From Pseudoips prasinana (lineage: Eukaryota; Arthropoda; Insecta; Lepidoptera; Nolidae), in NCBI GenBank assembly GCA_951640165.1, contig OX621234.1, forward strand, positions 24,308,549 through 24,372,548: a stretch of 64,000 bases of DNA. The letters are read 5' to 3'. Position numbers and translations under genes: made by a program. A model generated the notes under the pieces. It ran no database searches, was not told the origin of the DNA, and worked only from the letters and a program-made list of their open reading frames with translations. Positions 11,058 to 21,705 of this stretch are shown here, piece by piece; position 1 is the stretch's first letter; every line of letters begins with the position of its first letter.

Positions 11058-12053
11058 ATGCAAAACATAGAACCCACTTATATTCATCTATTGCGTAATA
11101 TATATACCCATAGCACAGCTGCCATCAAGTTAGAGAGGTCAGGTCCAAAGTTCGATATTCTCAAGGGAGTCAAACAGGGCGACCCGCTGTCTCCAAAATT
11201 GTTCACCAGCACCCTGGAAGAAGTCTTTCAGACGCTGACAGCCAGGTGGGAAGAGAGGGGGATTGTCGTTGGCGAAGCGAAATTAACTAATCTTCGCTTC
11301 GTTGATGATATTGTTCTTTTCTCTCCCACAGCCACAGGACTAGAACATATGTTGCAAGACCTTAGCGATGCAAGCCTCGTGGTTGGACTGAAGATGAACA
11401 TGTCGAAGACCAAAATCATGACTAACAGCTCCAAAAGGAGCAAACATGTAGGCGGGGAGAAAATACAATATGTCCAAGACTATATCTACTTGGGCCAAGT
11501 AATCTCTTTCCAGGCAAGACAAGACAAAGAGATCGCAAGACGAACTGAAAATGCCTGGAAGAGTTACTGGTCCATGAAGGAACTTTTCAAGGGCACTCTG
11601 CCCATGTCTCTAAAGAAGAAATTAATGGACATGTGTATTCTCCCCATCTTGACCTACGGCGCACAAACTTGGTCTTTGACAAACATCCAAAAGTCCAAAC
11701 TCAAGGTTTGCCAACGTGCAATGGAGCGCAGTATCTTAGGTGTTAAATTAACAGATCACGTTCGAAACACTACTCTGCGCTCCAGAACACAAATTATTGA
11801 CGTGGCTCAAAAGGCTGCTCAGCTTAAATGGGACTGGGCAGGACATGTCTGTCGCATGCCGGACGAGCTGTGGGCACGCAAAGCTCATGATTGGTACCCT
11901 GAAACAGTGACACGTGGTCGCGGCAGACCACGAAGGAGATGGCCGGACGAACTGGATGTCTTCCTTGAGAATTGGAAAGAGATGGCACACAGTCGTGAAC
12001 GTTGGAAAGAATGGAGGGAGGCCTTTGCCCAGCAGTGGGACAATACAGGCTAA
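11058..12053 (+). CDS. RTE-type reverse transcriptase, C-terminal part (truncated)
   Basis: The 331-codon frame has the second half of a non-LTR reverse transcriptase. QGDPLSPKLF near residue 40 precedes motif C, read here as FVDD (LRFVDDIVLF, about residues 78-87) where FADD is usual. MNMSKTKIM follows near residue 112, then the YIYLGQVIS block near 142 and the C-terminal RAMERSILG and AQLKWDWAGHV blocks. The endonuclease and catalytic motif A are absent. The ATG at 11058-11060 belongs to the target duplication, so the apparent Met start is supplied by flanking DNA. It was once part of a single long polyprotein of about 1,000 residues. It is not expected to be active alone. Confidence 0.9.
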   Translation: MQNIEPTYIHLLRNIYTHSTAAIKLERSGPKFDILKGVKQGDPLSPKLFTSTLEEVFQTLTARWEERGIVVGEAKLTNLRFVDDIVLFSPTATGLEHMLQDLSDASLVVGLKMNMSKTKIMTNSSKRSKHVGGEKIQYVQDYIYLGQVISFQARQDKEIARRTENAWKSYWSMKELFKGTLPMSLKKKLMDMCILPILTYGAQTWSLTNIQKSKLKVCQRAMERSILGVKLTDHVRNTTLRSRTQIIDVAQKAAQLKWDWAGHVCRMPDELWARKAHDWYPETVTRGRGRPRRRWPDELDVFLENWKEMAHSRERWKEWREAFAQQWDNTG

Positions 12054-12072
12054 AAAAAAAAAAAAAAAAAAA
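11061..12072 (+). mobile_element. Young 5'-truncated RTE-like LINE insertion with target duplication
   Basis: ATAACTGAATG occurs at 11050-11060 and again at 12073-12083, directly flanking the element, an 11-bp target-site duplication. The insert ends in a run of A (22 with the shared base) that begins inside the stop codon, so there is almost no 3' untranslated region. The 5' part is missing. An exact duplication and an unbroken frame point to recent insertion. Confidence 0.9.
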
Positions 12073-12083
12073 ATAACTGAATG

Positions 12084-13909
12084 ATATCGAATATTAATAA
12101 AAAGGTTCGTTATAGTGATATTCACAAAAATGATAATCATTATTACAAATAACTTAACACGTTGATTAAAAGAATAAGGAGTACACTTTATAGCATAAAG
12201 AATATAAATATAAACAAAACATAGAACAATAAAAGCGATATCTTATATGTGATAATGGTAGCAAAAGGTGTAAAAATAATATATACAGGACTTTATACAT
12301 ACATAGACACTGATTACTGTATCAAACGAAAATTTATCGTAATTTGGCAATAAAAATAATATATGGATGGTGGTGGTGGTGGTCGTGGTTTTCTAAAACC
12401 ATTATTAAACTAGTCATCATACTCATCAGCTGCCTGCCAGAGGTAAAAAAGTACCTCAACAAGATCCGTAAACGACCATATGGCGCCTGAAGATGGGCCG
12501 CATTAAAGATTAGTCCTCCTAAATATTTTAGATTCCTAATTGTTTCAAACTCGTAACGATCATTTACGATATTGCAATAGAAACCAACCCAGAAAGCCAA
12601 TAACGACTATTTAACTACTAGATTAAAATTTTGTTAAAGTTATTTAGCCACAATTCAGACCAGTGAAGTAATTTATTAAAGCTTGTCTTTTCAGTAAATT
12701 TTCGTTCATATATCTCCAATTTGTAAAATGGCGACTGATAGATACATGAAGTTAGTTATCTGAAGTAGCCGTGGTAAAACTTATAGATCTTATAGATCAC
12801 GTCAAAATTAAATTCATATAATACGAAATTAAAAAGATTGGATTTTTGTCAATTACGCAGGTAGCCAGTCCAAGATTTTAGACCATAGGGGTCTAAAACC
12901 TTGGACTGGACTGGCACATTCGTAAGATTTGTGTATGATTCAAGGAATCTGAAGGACGGATAAAGTACGTAAGTGAAGAATTATTCCCAGTTTCCGTGCG
13001 AGGGTTATCCAGCGCTCGCGAAAGTAGATAAGAAAGAGAAAGAAAGAAAGTAGAATAGATGCAATTTAGTTTTGAAAACAAAATAATACAAATATTTGTT
13101 TGATTATTTAAAATCGGTCATAATTAACGCAATACTTTTGTAAATTTTAGTAGTTTGTTTGTTGGGGTACTTATTGAATTATTTTCATTCCAACTTTGAA
13201 CATTGCCTAATATTACCATTTGATTCTGCACGCTATCGAATTGGATAAATAATGCGTATATTTTAACTAATGTCTGTGTTAAGTACAGTCAAAATTACAT
13301 TGATGGGTAAATTTTCTAGCCCGGCACTTTCACGCGTGTTTGAATCTTAATGACATATAATCCGGATAAGGTACACCAAAACACATAAGTTAATGATTAA
13401 TAATGAAAATATAGTAAACTATGCGCTCCTCATTTGTTTGCTGTTCTAGCGGACACCGGTTCAAATCAGCTAGTGGGGAGGTTCGTCATAGAATGTGATA
13501 GTCTGCCGGCTGGCACCAGCACCAAGACCACAGCAATGGTTTGCGCGAGGACACATGTCACACTTATATGCAGGTGGAATTTTCATTTTGCCTGGAATAG
13601 AATGTTCGAATGCCATTTATACAAGTATGATTATCTTATATAGTAGAAAGGGTCATAGCTACTATATATCAGCGATATTATAAAAATGCATACTATATAA
13701 CGCCTGGAATACAGAATAGACATGCAAATCAAATACTAATGATCTACATACTAATTGACTTGGTAAGCGTTGATTGGGCTAGAATATATTTATTATTTAT
13801 TTCGCTAGAATATACCGTGCACTGTTTATTTGAAAAGTTTCTAACTACTTACTATAAGCTAACTACTAGGAGATAATGGTTTCGTTTGAATTCAACAAAT
13901 TCAGCATAG
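12084..13909. other. Non-coding stretch with simple repeats
   Basis: Mostly AT-rich. Contains a GGT run near 12362-12386, a hairpin at 12864-12909 and a GAAA run near 13026-13050. A minus-strand frame at 12334-12600 has a YLG-like phrase but is too weak to call. Confidence 0.4.
12864..12909. repeat. Short-loop hairpin
   Basis: CCAGTCCAAGATTTTAGACC pairs with GGTCTAAAACCTTGGACTGG across a 4-5-base loop with one mismatch. Confidence 0.85.
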
Positions 13910-14028
13910 ACCCATTACCCTGGGCGCGAGGGCAACTGCCACATGGTGAAGGCGCGTGAGGTGGTGCGCCGGCACGCCTCGCAGCACCTATATAATCGTT
14001 TGATCTTCAATTGGTCTATCCCAACCTG
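13910..14028 (+). CDS. Candidate host exon, unrecognised protein
   Basis: From an AG at 13908-13909 to a GTAAGT donor at 14029 there are 39 complete codons and two trailing bases with no stop. The peptide starts THYPGREGNC, contains AREVVRRHASQHLYNRL and ends FNWSIPT. GC content is clearly above the flanks. The acceptor is the weak point: the pyrimidine tract is poor. An alternative acceptor at 13903-13904 (CAG) would give a different frame that is phase-compatible with the exon at 2907-3023 but reaches a TGA after about 18 codons. I do not recognise either product, so this remains tentative. Confidence 0.35.
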
Positions 14029-14135
14029 GTAAGTAGATTCGAACGAGTTTTTATTTGCACACACAATTCCTAGGTTAATTTCGTGTAAAATATTTTTACT
14101 AACTACAGTTAAACATTATGCCTATATGCATGTAT

Positions 14136-14345
14136 CTAATGCCTGTCTTAAAGGTCGCCAACACACTTTCTCGAGTGTCCATGTGCGGCGGTGACCACTT
14201 GCCACCGAGTGACACACCCTTTTTATTGCCTTCCGAGGCAGACTAGCTAGTGGTCCACTTGATGGAAATTGGTAACCGCTACGCATGGACATTCGCAATA
14301 CCAGTGGCCACAGACCGCTGCCTACCGTGAAATTAGTACTCATGT
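14136..14345. repeat. Two head-to-head decayed copies of a short retroposon tail
   Basis: 14148-14230 (+) contains TTAAAGGTCGCCAACACAC..GTGTCCATGTGCGGCGGTGA, matching the tail of the repeats at 31710 and 35836. 14240-14345 carries the complementary pattern (GTCCACTTGATGGAAATTGGTAAC..CGCATGGACATTCGCAA). They are arranged as an inverted pair. Confidence 0.6.
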
Positions 14346-14389
14346 ACATATATATGTCCTTCTTTAAACCTCGTTTCAAGAAGTACATG

Positions 14390-15000
14390 TCGTAGCGCTA
14401 AGGAAACACCGTAGTAGGTAATACATTCCAAAGCCTGCACGTACTGAATGAATGAACGCTAAAAGCGAACCGTGCCCGAAGAGATGGCCTCCAGGTCGTA
14501 CAGGTGAACCGATACGAGATACTGATACCGATACGGTGAACCGCCTACGAGCGGGATCGGCTCGTAGGCGGAGGAGGCGTCGGGGCGGCGGCGCGCGGCG
14601 GCAGCCGTTAGCCCAACTCCCCTCGGGGCCGCGGTGAGAGTATGAAAAGTGTCCTCTACTGCCGCCACGTACATGCTCCGGAATTAAAGCGATCTCATCA
14701 GATGGCGCAGTCACTGTACCGTACTGGCAGGAGTCGGCAATAGGGGAGGGCAATCCAAAGGAGCCCTCCAGGGTGCGTGTCCCGACCATCCGGGACATGG
14801 CGCATAACGGGGGTACCGGAGCAGTATACCCGCGTTCCCAGGGCTCCCCACCATGCGCCAAGAGAAGTCCACGGCAGGTAAGTTTAGTCGGTGCAAGTCC
14901 GACATACTCACCCAATACAAGCAGTGCAAGGCACAAAAAAAAGACGGTACGGGTGAACCTTATTGGTAAAAAGAGGTTGCTTCGAAAGGATTCATGTTAA
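14390..15000 (+). other. GC-rich island with open frames, possibly 5' part of a LINE
   Basis: This stretch is far richer in G and C than its surroundings. A 12-bp inverted repeat (CCGCCTACGAGC, 14541-14552, and complement at 14560-14571) has a 7-base loop. A frame from about 14773 to 15000 starts after an ATG-like codon and runs MAHNGGTGAV..SPRQVSLVGASPTYS..RHKKK; it is basic and Ser/Pro-rich, as in LINE ORF1 starts. GTAAGT at 14875 follows CGGCAG and could instead be a donor. I lean to a LINE 5' region but cannot exclude a host promoter and first exon. Confidence 0.3.
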
Positions 15001-17250
15001 TCTAAGTGTGTAGACGAAACATTAATTTCATCATATTGATGTCATTTAAGATATAACAAGGAAAACCTTATTACCTAACCCAGATATTACTAGCATCACG
15101 CTGGCACCTTTCACTAGAATGATGTCCCTTATAAAGTGTTGTATCAAAAATGTTCAATACATACGGTTTAACGAAGAGTACAGGTATCATCAGATTTTAA
15201 CGTAAACTTTACCTGACAAGGCGTTGAGCCGCACATTTTCTCACATCATTTTACCATGTCTCTTTGCTCCGCACTTAGCACAATTACAACGTCTATAGCA
15301 AAATCCGAAAAATACTTACAACTGCTTCTCAAAGAATTCCGAAGTTGCTGATTGACCTGCGCCGTCAAACTGGATGCTGCCGCCGCCACAGCCAGATTAA
15401 GACTAATCGAGGACGTGGTTTAATTATTCAAAGGCAGGTTAGACGTATCGATCTTACCGCATAAATTATTATCATATGTATAAATACTTGTCGCCAGTAA
15501 GATTTTGCGCAACGCCCGTCTGAAAGGGTTATTGACAAAGGAGCGGCACATCTTAGATTTACATATATGTATATTATCTTATTAAGGGGTGCGCCAAAGT
15601 TCACCTAAATTTTCAACTCCGATAATTGGAAATCCGAAAATGTTCTTCCTAACATTTTTCTTCCTAACAATCACAATTCCGAACTACTCTGTCTCTAATG
15701 TTCAAAATTCCGAAGCATTTAACTTCATAATGTCAGTAGCAATAAACATTATTATACTTTTATTTGGTTTCCTATATTTTCTCAACATAACTATCTTTCA
15801 AACTATTATTAAAAGATTATTAAAAATATTTTTTGTTTATATTTCTTTGTTAGAACTGAGACCATAACGCACTACCCGAACGGGCGAAGCCAGAGTCCCG
15901 CTCCAGTCATTCAGTCAAGTTCCAGAAACTAATCGATCCATAATAATTATTATATTCATAATAATGATTGGTTTAGGTTAGGTTAGAACTGTGACCACAA
16001 CGCTCGAATCGAGCGAGCATTCCGCGGCAGCGTCCGGCGAAGTGTCAGAACCGAATCGGTTCTATATTACACTTGGTAAATGTTTCTTTATCAGTACCTA
16101 TGAGTGAAAATATTATGGTAATTATGTTCTGGGATTAAAGTGTTATCATAAAAACAGTAGGAGTTTAAATATATCTACATTAATGATATTATTATTTAAA
16201 ATTTTCGGAAATATGAGTGTTATGAACATTGCCGGTAGCACTACAAATAGTATGAATGAAAACTTAGGGATGAAAAATTTTAGAAAGAGTGATCATTCGG
16301 ATTACAAATCATTACGGAAGAACATTATGCCTTATTATGCATTACCTAGAAATACGTGATACAAGAAACTTGACTCAGTGAAAGATTACAAGCCGTAAGT
16401 TCAATCTCAATCTCAATAAAAGAATACCATAAAAAAAGGAAAATGTTAAGGTCAAATAATACAAGGTACATAATAATATAAAAGTATACGTATAGTACAG
16501 AAACGGCAAATTGCTATCATTACACGGGCACTTTAAAACTAGATGAAAATACTACTCTGATATCCTTAACTAGATGTACAGAAGATATAATAATAGAACG
16601 TCCTTCTTGTGCCCAGAAGAGGAGCTGGAAAGCACCCAGAAATAAAAGTGAGAGCCATGGTTCTGATAGTAGATGACAGTGAACCATGAGGCATCTGTTC
16701 CAAGTGCAGATTGGTCTCCGTATACCCAGGCCGCAGCTGATGGTGCCCCCTCCGGTCGTCAGCAAAAAGATCTCTACGATACGTAAAACAGGTTAAAATG
16801 TTACGAACTTTTTTAATATTTGACCTATTTTGTATTCGGTATTTTTCATAAAGTTAGTATACCTAGGTAAAATGCTCGAAGAGGTATATTAATTTTATGG
16901 TATTTTTAATTTTCCTGGGAAAAGAAAATAAAAGTTGCCAGTACACCATTTCTTCTAGGGCTTCTTTTTTGCATTATTTCCTTTATTTTTTTACTATGAT
17001 TACTTTTCATCTACTATGACGGCCACTAGGCCGTAGATATTAATTTGGATCATTATAAAATATTCAGTAGTTGAGATTTGTAGTACATTGAGATTGCGTG
17101 AAATTTTACGTAACGGTTTATACTGCCAGAATTATGTTCGTTCATTTTTAAACTATCTAGGACCCAGATCACAACACTATGTAGAGAGTAATTTCTTTAG
17201 TAGCGTTCATTTGTCGACAATACTATGTGTTTTTCAAATGATTAAAAAGT
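15001..17250. other. No supported gene
   Basis: AT-rich. Around 15590-15730 the phrase ATTCCGA is repeated several times. 15850-16060 is relatively GC-rich with GGTTTAGGTTAGGTTAG. A minus-strand frame at 16520-16765 is open but not recognised. Confidence 0.35.
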
Positions 17251-17257
17251 GTCGTAG

Positions 17258-17511
17258 CACATTATGCCGAAGGTGCTCGACCGAAGTTCGACATGATTAC
17301 GCCTGCAATGCTATTTGAATTATTATTATTGACGGACGACACGTTATGCCAAAATTACGTTGCGCTATACCGTACATCCTAACTTCGGTCGGGCGTTCCG
17401 CGGCAATTTATTCTGTAGAGCACACATTATACGCGACCGAAGTTCGGTTCTATTGCCTACGAAGATACTTCGGTCGCCGCATAGTGCATAGCACACCTTC
17501 GGCATAGTGTG
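17258..17511. mobile_element. Fold-back element with CGACCGAAGTTCG motifs
   Basis: CACATTATGCCGAAGGTG (17258-17275) is inverted at 17494-17511 with one mismatch. Inside lie four copies of ACTTCGGTCG in alternating orientation (near 17278, 17390, 17438, 17468). About 254 bp, no coding frame. Class unknown. Confidence 0.65.
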
Positions 17512-17517
17512 TTAGAC

Positions 17518-18020
17518 TAGGGTTGTATAGGAGCTTCGCTTCCACCTCCGTTACTACGGAAGTTCCACAAGAAGTCGCACCTTCGCCTTCGCCTCCGCCT
17601 CCGTTAATTGTTTTGCGGAGTTGTAACGGAGGTATATGATATTATAATCATGTATCTCTGCATCACGGAAAGGTCGACTAGTAGAGAATGACTTTGGTAT
17701 TAAGTCTGCCATTGTACAGTTTTGTGTAATTAGCTTAAATAAAATCAGATAAAAATAAATCAGAATAATAATAATGCGCGGGCAGTGACGCTTGACGACG
17801 ACTCAGCCGTAGGGCAACTTTTGCTTCATTTTAGTATAAAGTAATTGTTACTGTTTATTTCAGTCACACGATGAAGCCGAAAACAAGTGATATATGGCAG
17901 TTTTTTTATAAGTAGATAAAAATAACATTAATATTACTCATTAATTACCAATTTTTCACATCCACTTTCACCTTCACATCCGCCTCCGCCTCCGCTAAGA
18001 AGGCCTCCGTTACATCCCTA
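17518..18020. mobile_element. hAT-like non-autonomous element rich in CTCCG motifs
   Basis: Begins TAGGGTTGTATAGGAG and ends CTCCGTTACATCCCTA, an imperfect inverted pair. CGCCTCCGCCTCCG occurs near both ends (17590-17605 and 17980-17995) as subterminal repeats. No clear 8-bp duplication remains. It abuts the fold-back element at 17511. Related in style to 21706-22683. Confidence 0.5.
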
Positions 18021-18349
18021 GTTTGATACTCAGTGTTCTACATATTCCAGACTTGTCACCTGTTGTACTGTGTGACTAAATTATATATATTAAAGTATTT
18101 TTTTTTTATTAATATTGTTGGCAACTATTATTCAATTGTATATTATTAAATTACTCCCAGGGCAGCAAATAATCTTACGGTTTTTCTGTTTTTAAGCGAC
18201 TACCGTAATTTATGATACTTGCACCCCGCATGGCGTAACTAACATGATTATTTTATTACCTGCAGTTTATTCCGTAAGGTAGGGTTACTAACCAAGTCGA
18301 ACCTTTAAACCCGTGTCTGTAATTCAGATGGCAATATACAAGATATTTT

Positions 18350-18520
18350 GGTGGTAACCCGACCTCTTTCCGATCGTGTCGCTAGGCGTCCCATCAGATC
18401 ATGAGAGTTATGGAATAGAAAGGGCTCCTGTGTTTGCGCTCACACTATAATATGTTCTGCGCAGATGGCTAATCTAAATTGAGACGGGCCACCGTGGCCG
18501 TAGTTCGGCTAGAAGGACAT
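18350..18520 (+). repeat. Dispersed short repeat
   Basis: Contains GACCTCTTTCCGATCGTGTC, CGTCCCATCAGATCATGAGAG and ACTATAATATGTTCTGCGCAG in order, a pattern I recognise as widespread in moth and butterfly genomes. A partial copy lies at 36290-36400. Confidence 0.45.
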
Positions 18521-18560
18521 TATTATTATTTATTGTCTTGGTAGTTTTAAGTAGGTGGGT

Positions 18561-18742
18561 GGTGACGGCATAGAATATCATCACGCCATCTCATCCCGTG
18601 GAGGACGTTGAAATCCACCAAGGGAATAGCACCTACCAGAGAAACTACGATCACCTACCCGTCTGCCAAGCGTTGGGATTATGGCATATCCCCCCATTCT
18701 TTGGGAAGACTTTTGTCCAGCAGTGGACGTACATGATGAAGA
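18561..18742 (+). mobile_element. Internally deleted RTE derivative (5' end joined to 3' end)
   Basis: Bases from GGTGACGGCATAGAATATCA align with the 5' end of the RTE at 41819 onward, through GTCTGCCAAGCGTTGGGATTA. The sequence then jumps to TTTTGTCCAGCAGTGGACGT, which matches the RTE 3' end at 44950. AGGTGGGT occurs at 18553-18560 and 18743-18750 as a target duplication. It is therefore a 182-bp unit with both RTE ends, mobilised as a non-autonomous element. Confidence 0.8.
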
Positions 18743-18750
18743 AGGTGGGT

Positions 18751-19239
18751 AGAAGCACACATCAATGAGTATTAGCGTAAGTTTCAAGCTTAGGCTTATT
18801 AGATTTGAACTCAACAATACATATTATTCCTTTGTCTTAAACTAATGACATTCTATACACATGGACAGATCAAGCCATACAAAACGAAACTGAAAAATGC
18901 CACATGGTCCTTATTTCACCATATGAATATACATTGTACTCCAGTAAATTAAAATGTTGGTAGACGAAAGAAATTACAAAAACTGCCATAAGAAACAGAT
19001 ATTAAGGTCACATTTTACTTGGACAGCTGTAAAATATAGCATACATATTAGCAACGCAAAAGTAGTGGTCCCATACAGTCGTTGATTTAAAGTAAGTCAA
19101 CAAATATAACCACTCCTTTTAGGTTGCTAATAGGTTTTACTATCTGATTTTATGTCATTATTTGCCCTTTCGTGTATAGTTTTCGACTATTTTCTATATT
19201 TTCTGTAGCATCTTCATTAAGGCGTTTCTTTAGGGTAAG
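18751..19239. other. No recognisable feature
   Basis: AT-rich, no supported frame or repeat seen. Confidence 0.4.
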
Positions 19240-19450
19240 TGTAAAGTGATTGCCTCGCTACGACATCTGTGTGTAAGATATTTTGATTTTACTGCCCTCT
19301 CTGCAATAACCCTTGAATTTGTTAGAAAGGTGATTGCCTCGCTACTACCTCTGTGCATTGTGTTTCGGATTTCAAATCGGGCACAGAAGTACTATTTATA
19401 TGACCCATAAATTGTTATTTTGAGTCTAGGTGTGCTATGTGTCCGTTAGT
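19240..19450 (+). repeat. Dispersed repeat with internal duplication
   Basis: GTGATTGCCTCGCTAC occurs at about 19247 and 19330. The part at 19380-19450 matches 4790-4885, and 19280-19321 matches 21415-21456. Possibly a decayed SINE; no clear A/B box. Confidence 0.5.
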
Positions 19451-19754
19451 AAAGAAGTAAGTTGTAGAATATCTCCTGTTATAGGAATCAAATTTCCTAA
19501 AAAAAAACAATCTTCGTTGCGGTAAGGTAACAGCGCGCAGAGATAGGTATTTATGTTTTCCAAACTACTCTTGCAAAATAGGCAAACTTGCAAGAGACAA
19601 ACAATTTCTCGTAAATAATTTTACAAAACAATATATAAATATGACAAAAAATAAATGAAAAATGCGACTATTTTATGTATTACTATGTGCTTATTACTCC
19701 GTTTCCGTGCCTCTTTCTATCTTACGTGGACAAATAGTTGTAGGAATACATAGT

Positions 19755-19998
19755 AGCGAACCAAAGTAATGGACATAGCCGTAAGAATTGCCAACCTGAA
19801 GTGGCAGTGGGCGGGGCACATAGCTCGTAGGGCCAACGGCCGCTGGGGCAGAAAGGTTCTCGAGTGGCGACCATGAACCGGAAGACGCAGCGTGGGCAGG
19901 CCCCCTAAAAGTTGCACCGATGATCTTGTGAGGGTTGCGGGAAATCGCTGGATACAGATAGCGCAAGACCAGCAATTGAGAATTGATATGATGATGAC
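19755..19998 (+). pseudogene. 3' fragment of RTE-type LINE (third copy)
   Basis: The bases align with 44708-44985 of the large RTE copy. The peptide pattern RIANLKWQWAGHIARRA is visible, but the conserved CGACCACGAACC is changed to CGACCATGAACC, and CTACAAGATGG has become CTAAAAGTTGC. A stop in frame (TGA after CGACCA) interrupts it. About 45 bases before the tail are deleted: GCAATTG runs straight into AGAATTGATATGATGATGA. This is a dead fragment, older than the copy at 7418-7785, and lacks all catalytic regions. Confidence 0.85.
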
Positions 19999-20546
19999 CT
20001 CCCGGCACCGTTATGTCGTTATCGGTCGTCATTCAATGTACAAACGCCTATATTTGACATTTTCTTCCTTGAATTTGCTGAAAAACCTGCCATGATTTCA
20101 GCTAAGCGTTATATCGTTATTGTTCAGATACTTATTTTTCAGCAATTATCACTACCTAAAAATATTTGTTGCCATATATTTAGTTTTTCAAATATGCAGG
20201 CATACTCTATTTTTTTATTGTATGGTTACTGAAAAAATACAAAATAAGAGTATATAATTTCTCTTTATACCAAAAGCCGAAGCCTTTATTTCTGTTTCGC
20301 TTTAAATACTACTTGATATTGTGATTACATGATATATTATAATTTAATATAGAAGCATTTCTACAATCAAAGTTGCAAATAGCATAATGCATTTGTAATT
20401 AATTGCATATACAATTACGTTTTTAAATTCATATTACACGATTCCATATTGCCATGATTAAGAAACAGGTTTGTTTATGTGTAACACAAAATTATTTTTG
20501 TTATCATTATTTAATTGCGGCAATTTGGCGGACGGACCATACTTTT
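19999..20546. other. No recognisable feature
   Basis: AT-rich; short frames only. Confidence 0.4.
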
Positions 20547-21256
20547 GGGGATTGGCACACTGCACCGCATGATGCAGCGTGAGTGCGTGCTCTATCGTTG
20601 CTTGTAAGTATCTCCGTTTGTATAGAAAACACGCACAGTCCAATACACAGAAAATGGATCCGTGCGTTCCTGCAGATCACGTGCCTACAAGCGGAGAAAC
20701 ATGCACCCCCGTGTGTGGGTGCGGGTCGAGGTTCAAGGTATGGCACTCCGAGTACCGCAGTGCCGTGCGTGATTTTGGAAGGGCTTCACGATTTCTATTA
20801 ATTTGACTGTACAAAAACCAAACAGTTAGGGGATTGGCCACGCACCACGCTGCTTGTTGCGTATCGATGCACCTACGCGCGTACTTGCGGGTGTGCAGAT
20901 CTGCATCATCGTGCGGGTTTTGACGCACTCTTCACGGCGGCTCTGTCTAATTTCATTCGAAGCTGTTCACTGTGTTGATAGTGCAGAGCAGAGCATGGGC
21001 TCAGTTTTGATATTTAAAATGTTTATTAGTGTGGAACTCATTCGCATTCAGGCTGCTGCAGTTCACCGTCAGCATCACCACAGCGAACAGTTTTGAATGA
21101 AATGCTACAAAGCCGCCGTGAATCCACGAAATGCAACTACGCGCGTGAGTGGATAAAAAACACGCACGATGGTGCCGATCTGCACGCCCGCAAGTACGCG
21201 CGTCGGTGCGTCGGCACGCAACATGCAGCGTGGTGCGTGGCTGTGTGCCAATCGCC
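20547..21256. mobile_element. GC-rich fold-back element, three related end modules
   Basis: 20830-20985 (GGATTGGCCACGCACCACGC..) is inverted at about 21085-21256, with arms of about 155-170 bp and local gaps. A third module starting GGGGATTGGCACACTGCACC at 20547 is in direct orientation to 20830. CpG- and ACGCGCGTA-rich, unlike its flanks. No transposase frame. A (CT) run follows at 21306-21325. Confidence 0.65.
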
Positions 21257-21414
21257 ATATACCCTAGGATAGCTTCCACTGACGCCCACGTCTTATGCAA
21301 AGTTTACACTCTCTCTCTCTCTCTTCTATCTGTCCCCCTTCTTCCTCGCACATGCGCACCAATTGAATCAATAAAAATAATTATTGATTTGCGCCCTCCA
21401 TTCTTAGTTAAGAA

Positions 21415-21456
21415 ATTTTGATTTTACTGCCCTCTCTGTAATAACCCTTGAATTTG
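21415..21456 (+). repeat. Copy of the repeat at 19280-19321
   Basis: ATTTTGATTTTACTGCCCTC and the following 22 bases agree at all but one position. Confidence 0.75.
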
Positions 21457-21705
21457 AAACCCTTTGTTAGAACTTATGGCTTTACATACTGACAGTGCAA
21501 TTGTTTATTTTTGTCCAAAACAGATGACACTAAATTATAAGTTCCCTGTTTTACAAAATTATATTAATTAGGTACCTAGTTTAATTTTGTGATTGCCAAA
21601 ATTATGGGTTCTATTTACAAACATTCATATTATTTCTAACCCTCTTGTACTTTGAACTATCATAATTCCTTTTGGCAGTTAAATTACTAAAAAAGCTATC
21701 AGAAC

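Noticed and set aside
12334..12600. Minus-strand frame with a NLKYLGGLIF phrase, possible reverse transcriptase
   Set aside because: Only the YLG-like phrase matches, without neighbouring blocks.
14870..14905. GTAAG..GGTGCAAGTCCGAC resembling intron or riboswitch motifs
   Set aside because: The resemblance to group II intron or cobalamin elements is a few bases only and implausible in an animal nuclear genome.
14376..14936. 186-codon minus-strand frame
   Set aside because: Long open frames are expected by chance on both strands of GC-rich DNA; no recognisable motif.
15970..15990. TTTAGGTTAGGTTAG, resembling insect telomere repeats (TTAGG)
   Set aside because: Only three imperfect units; such short runs are common by chance and in introns.
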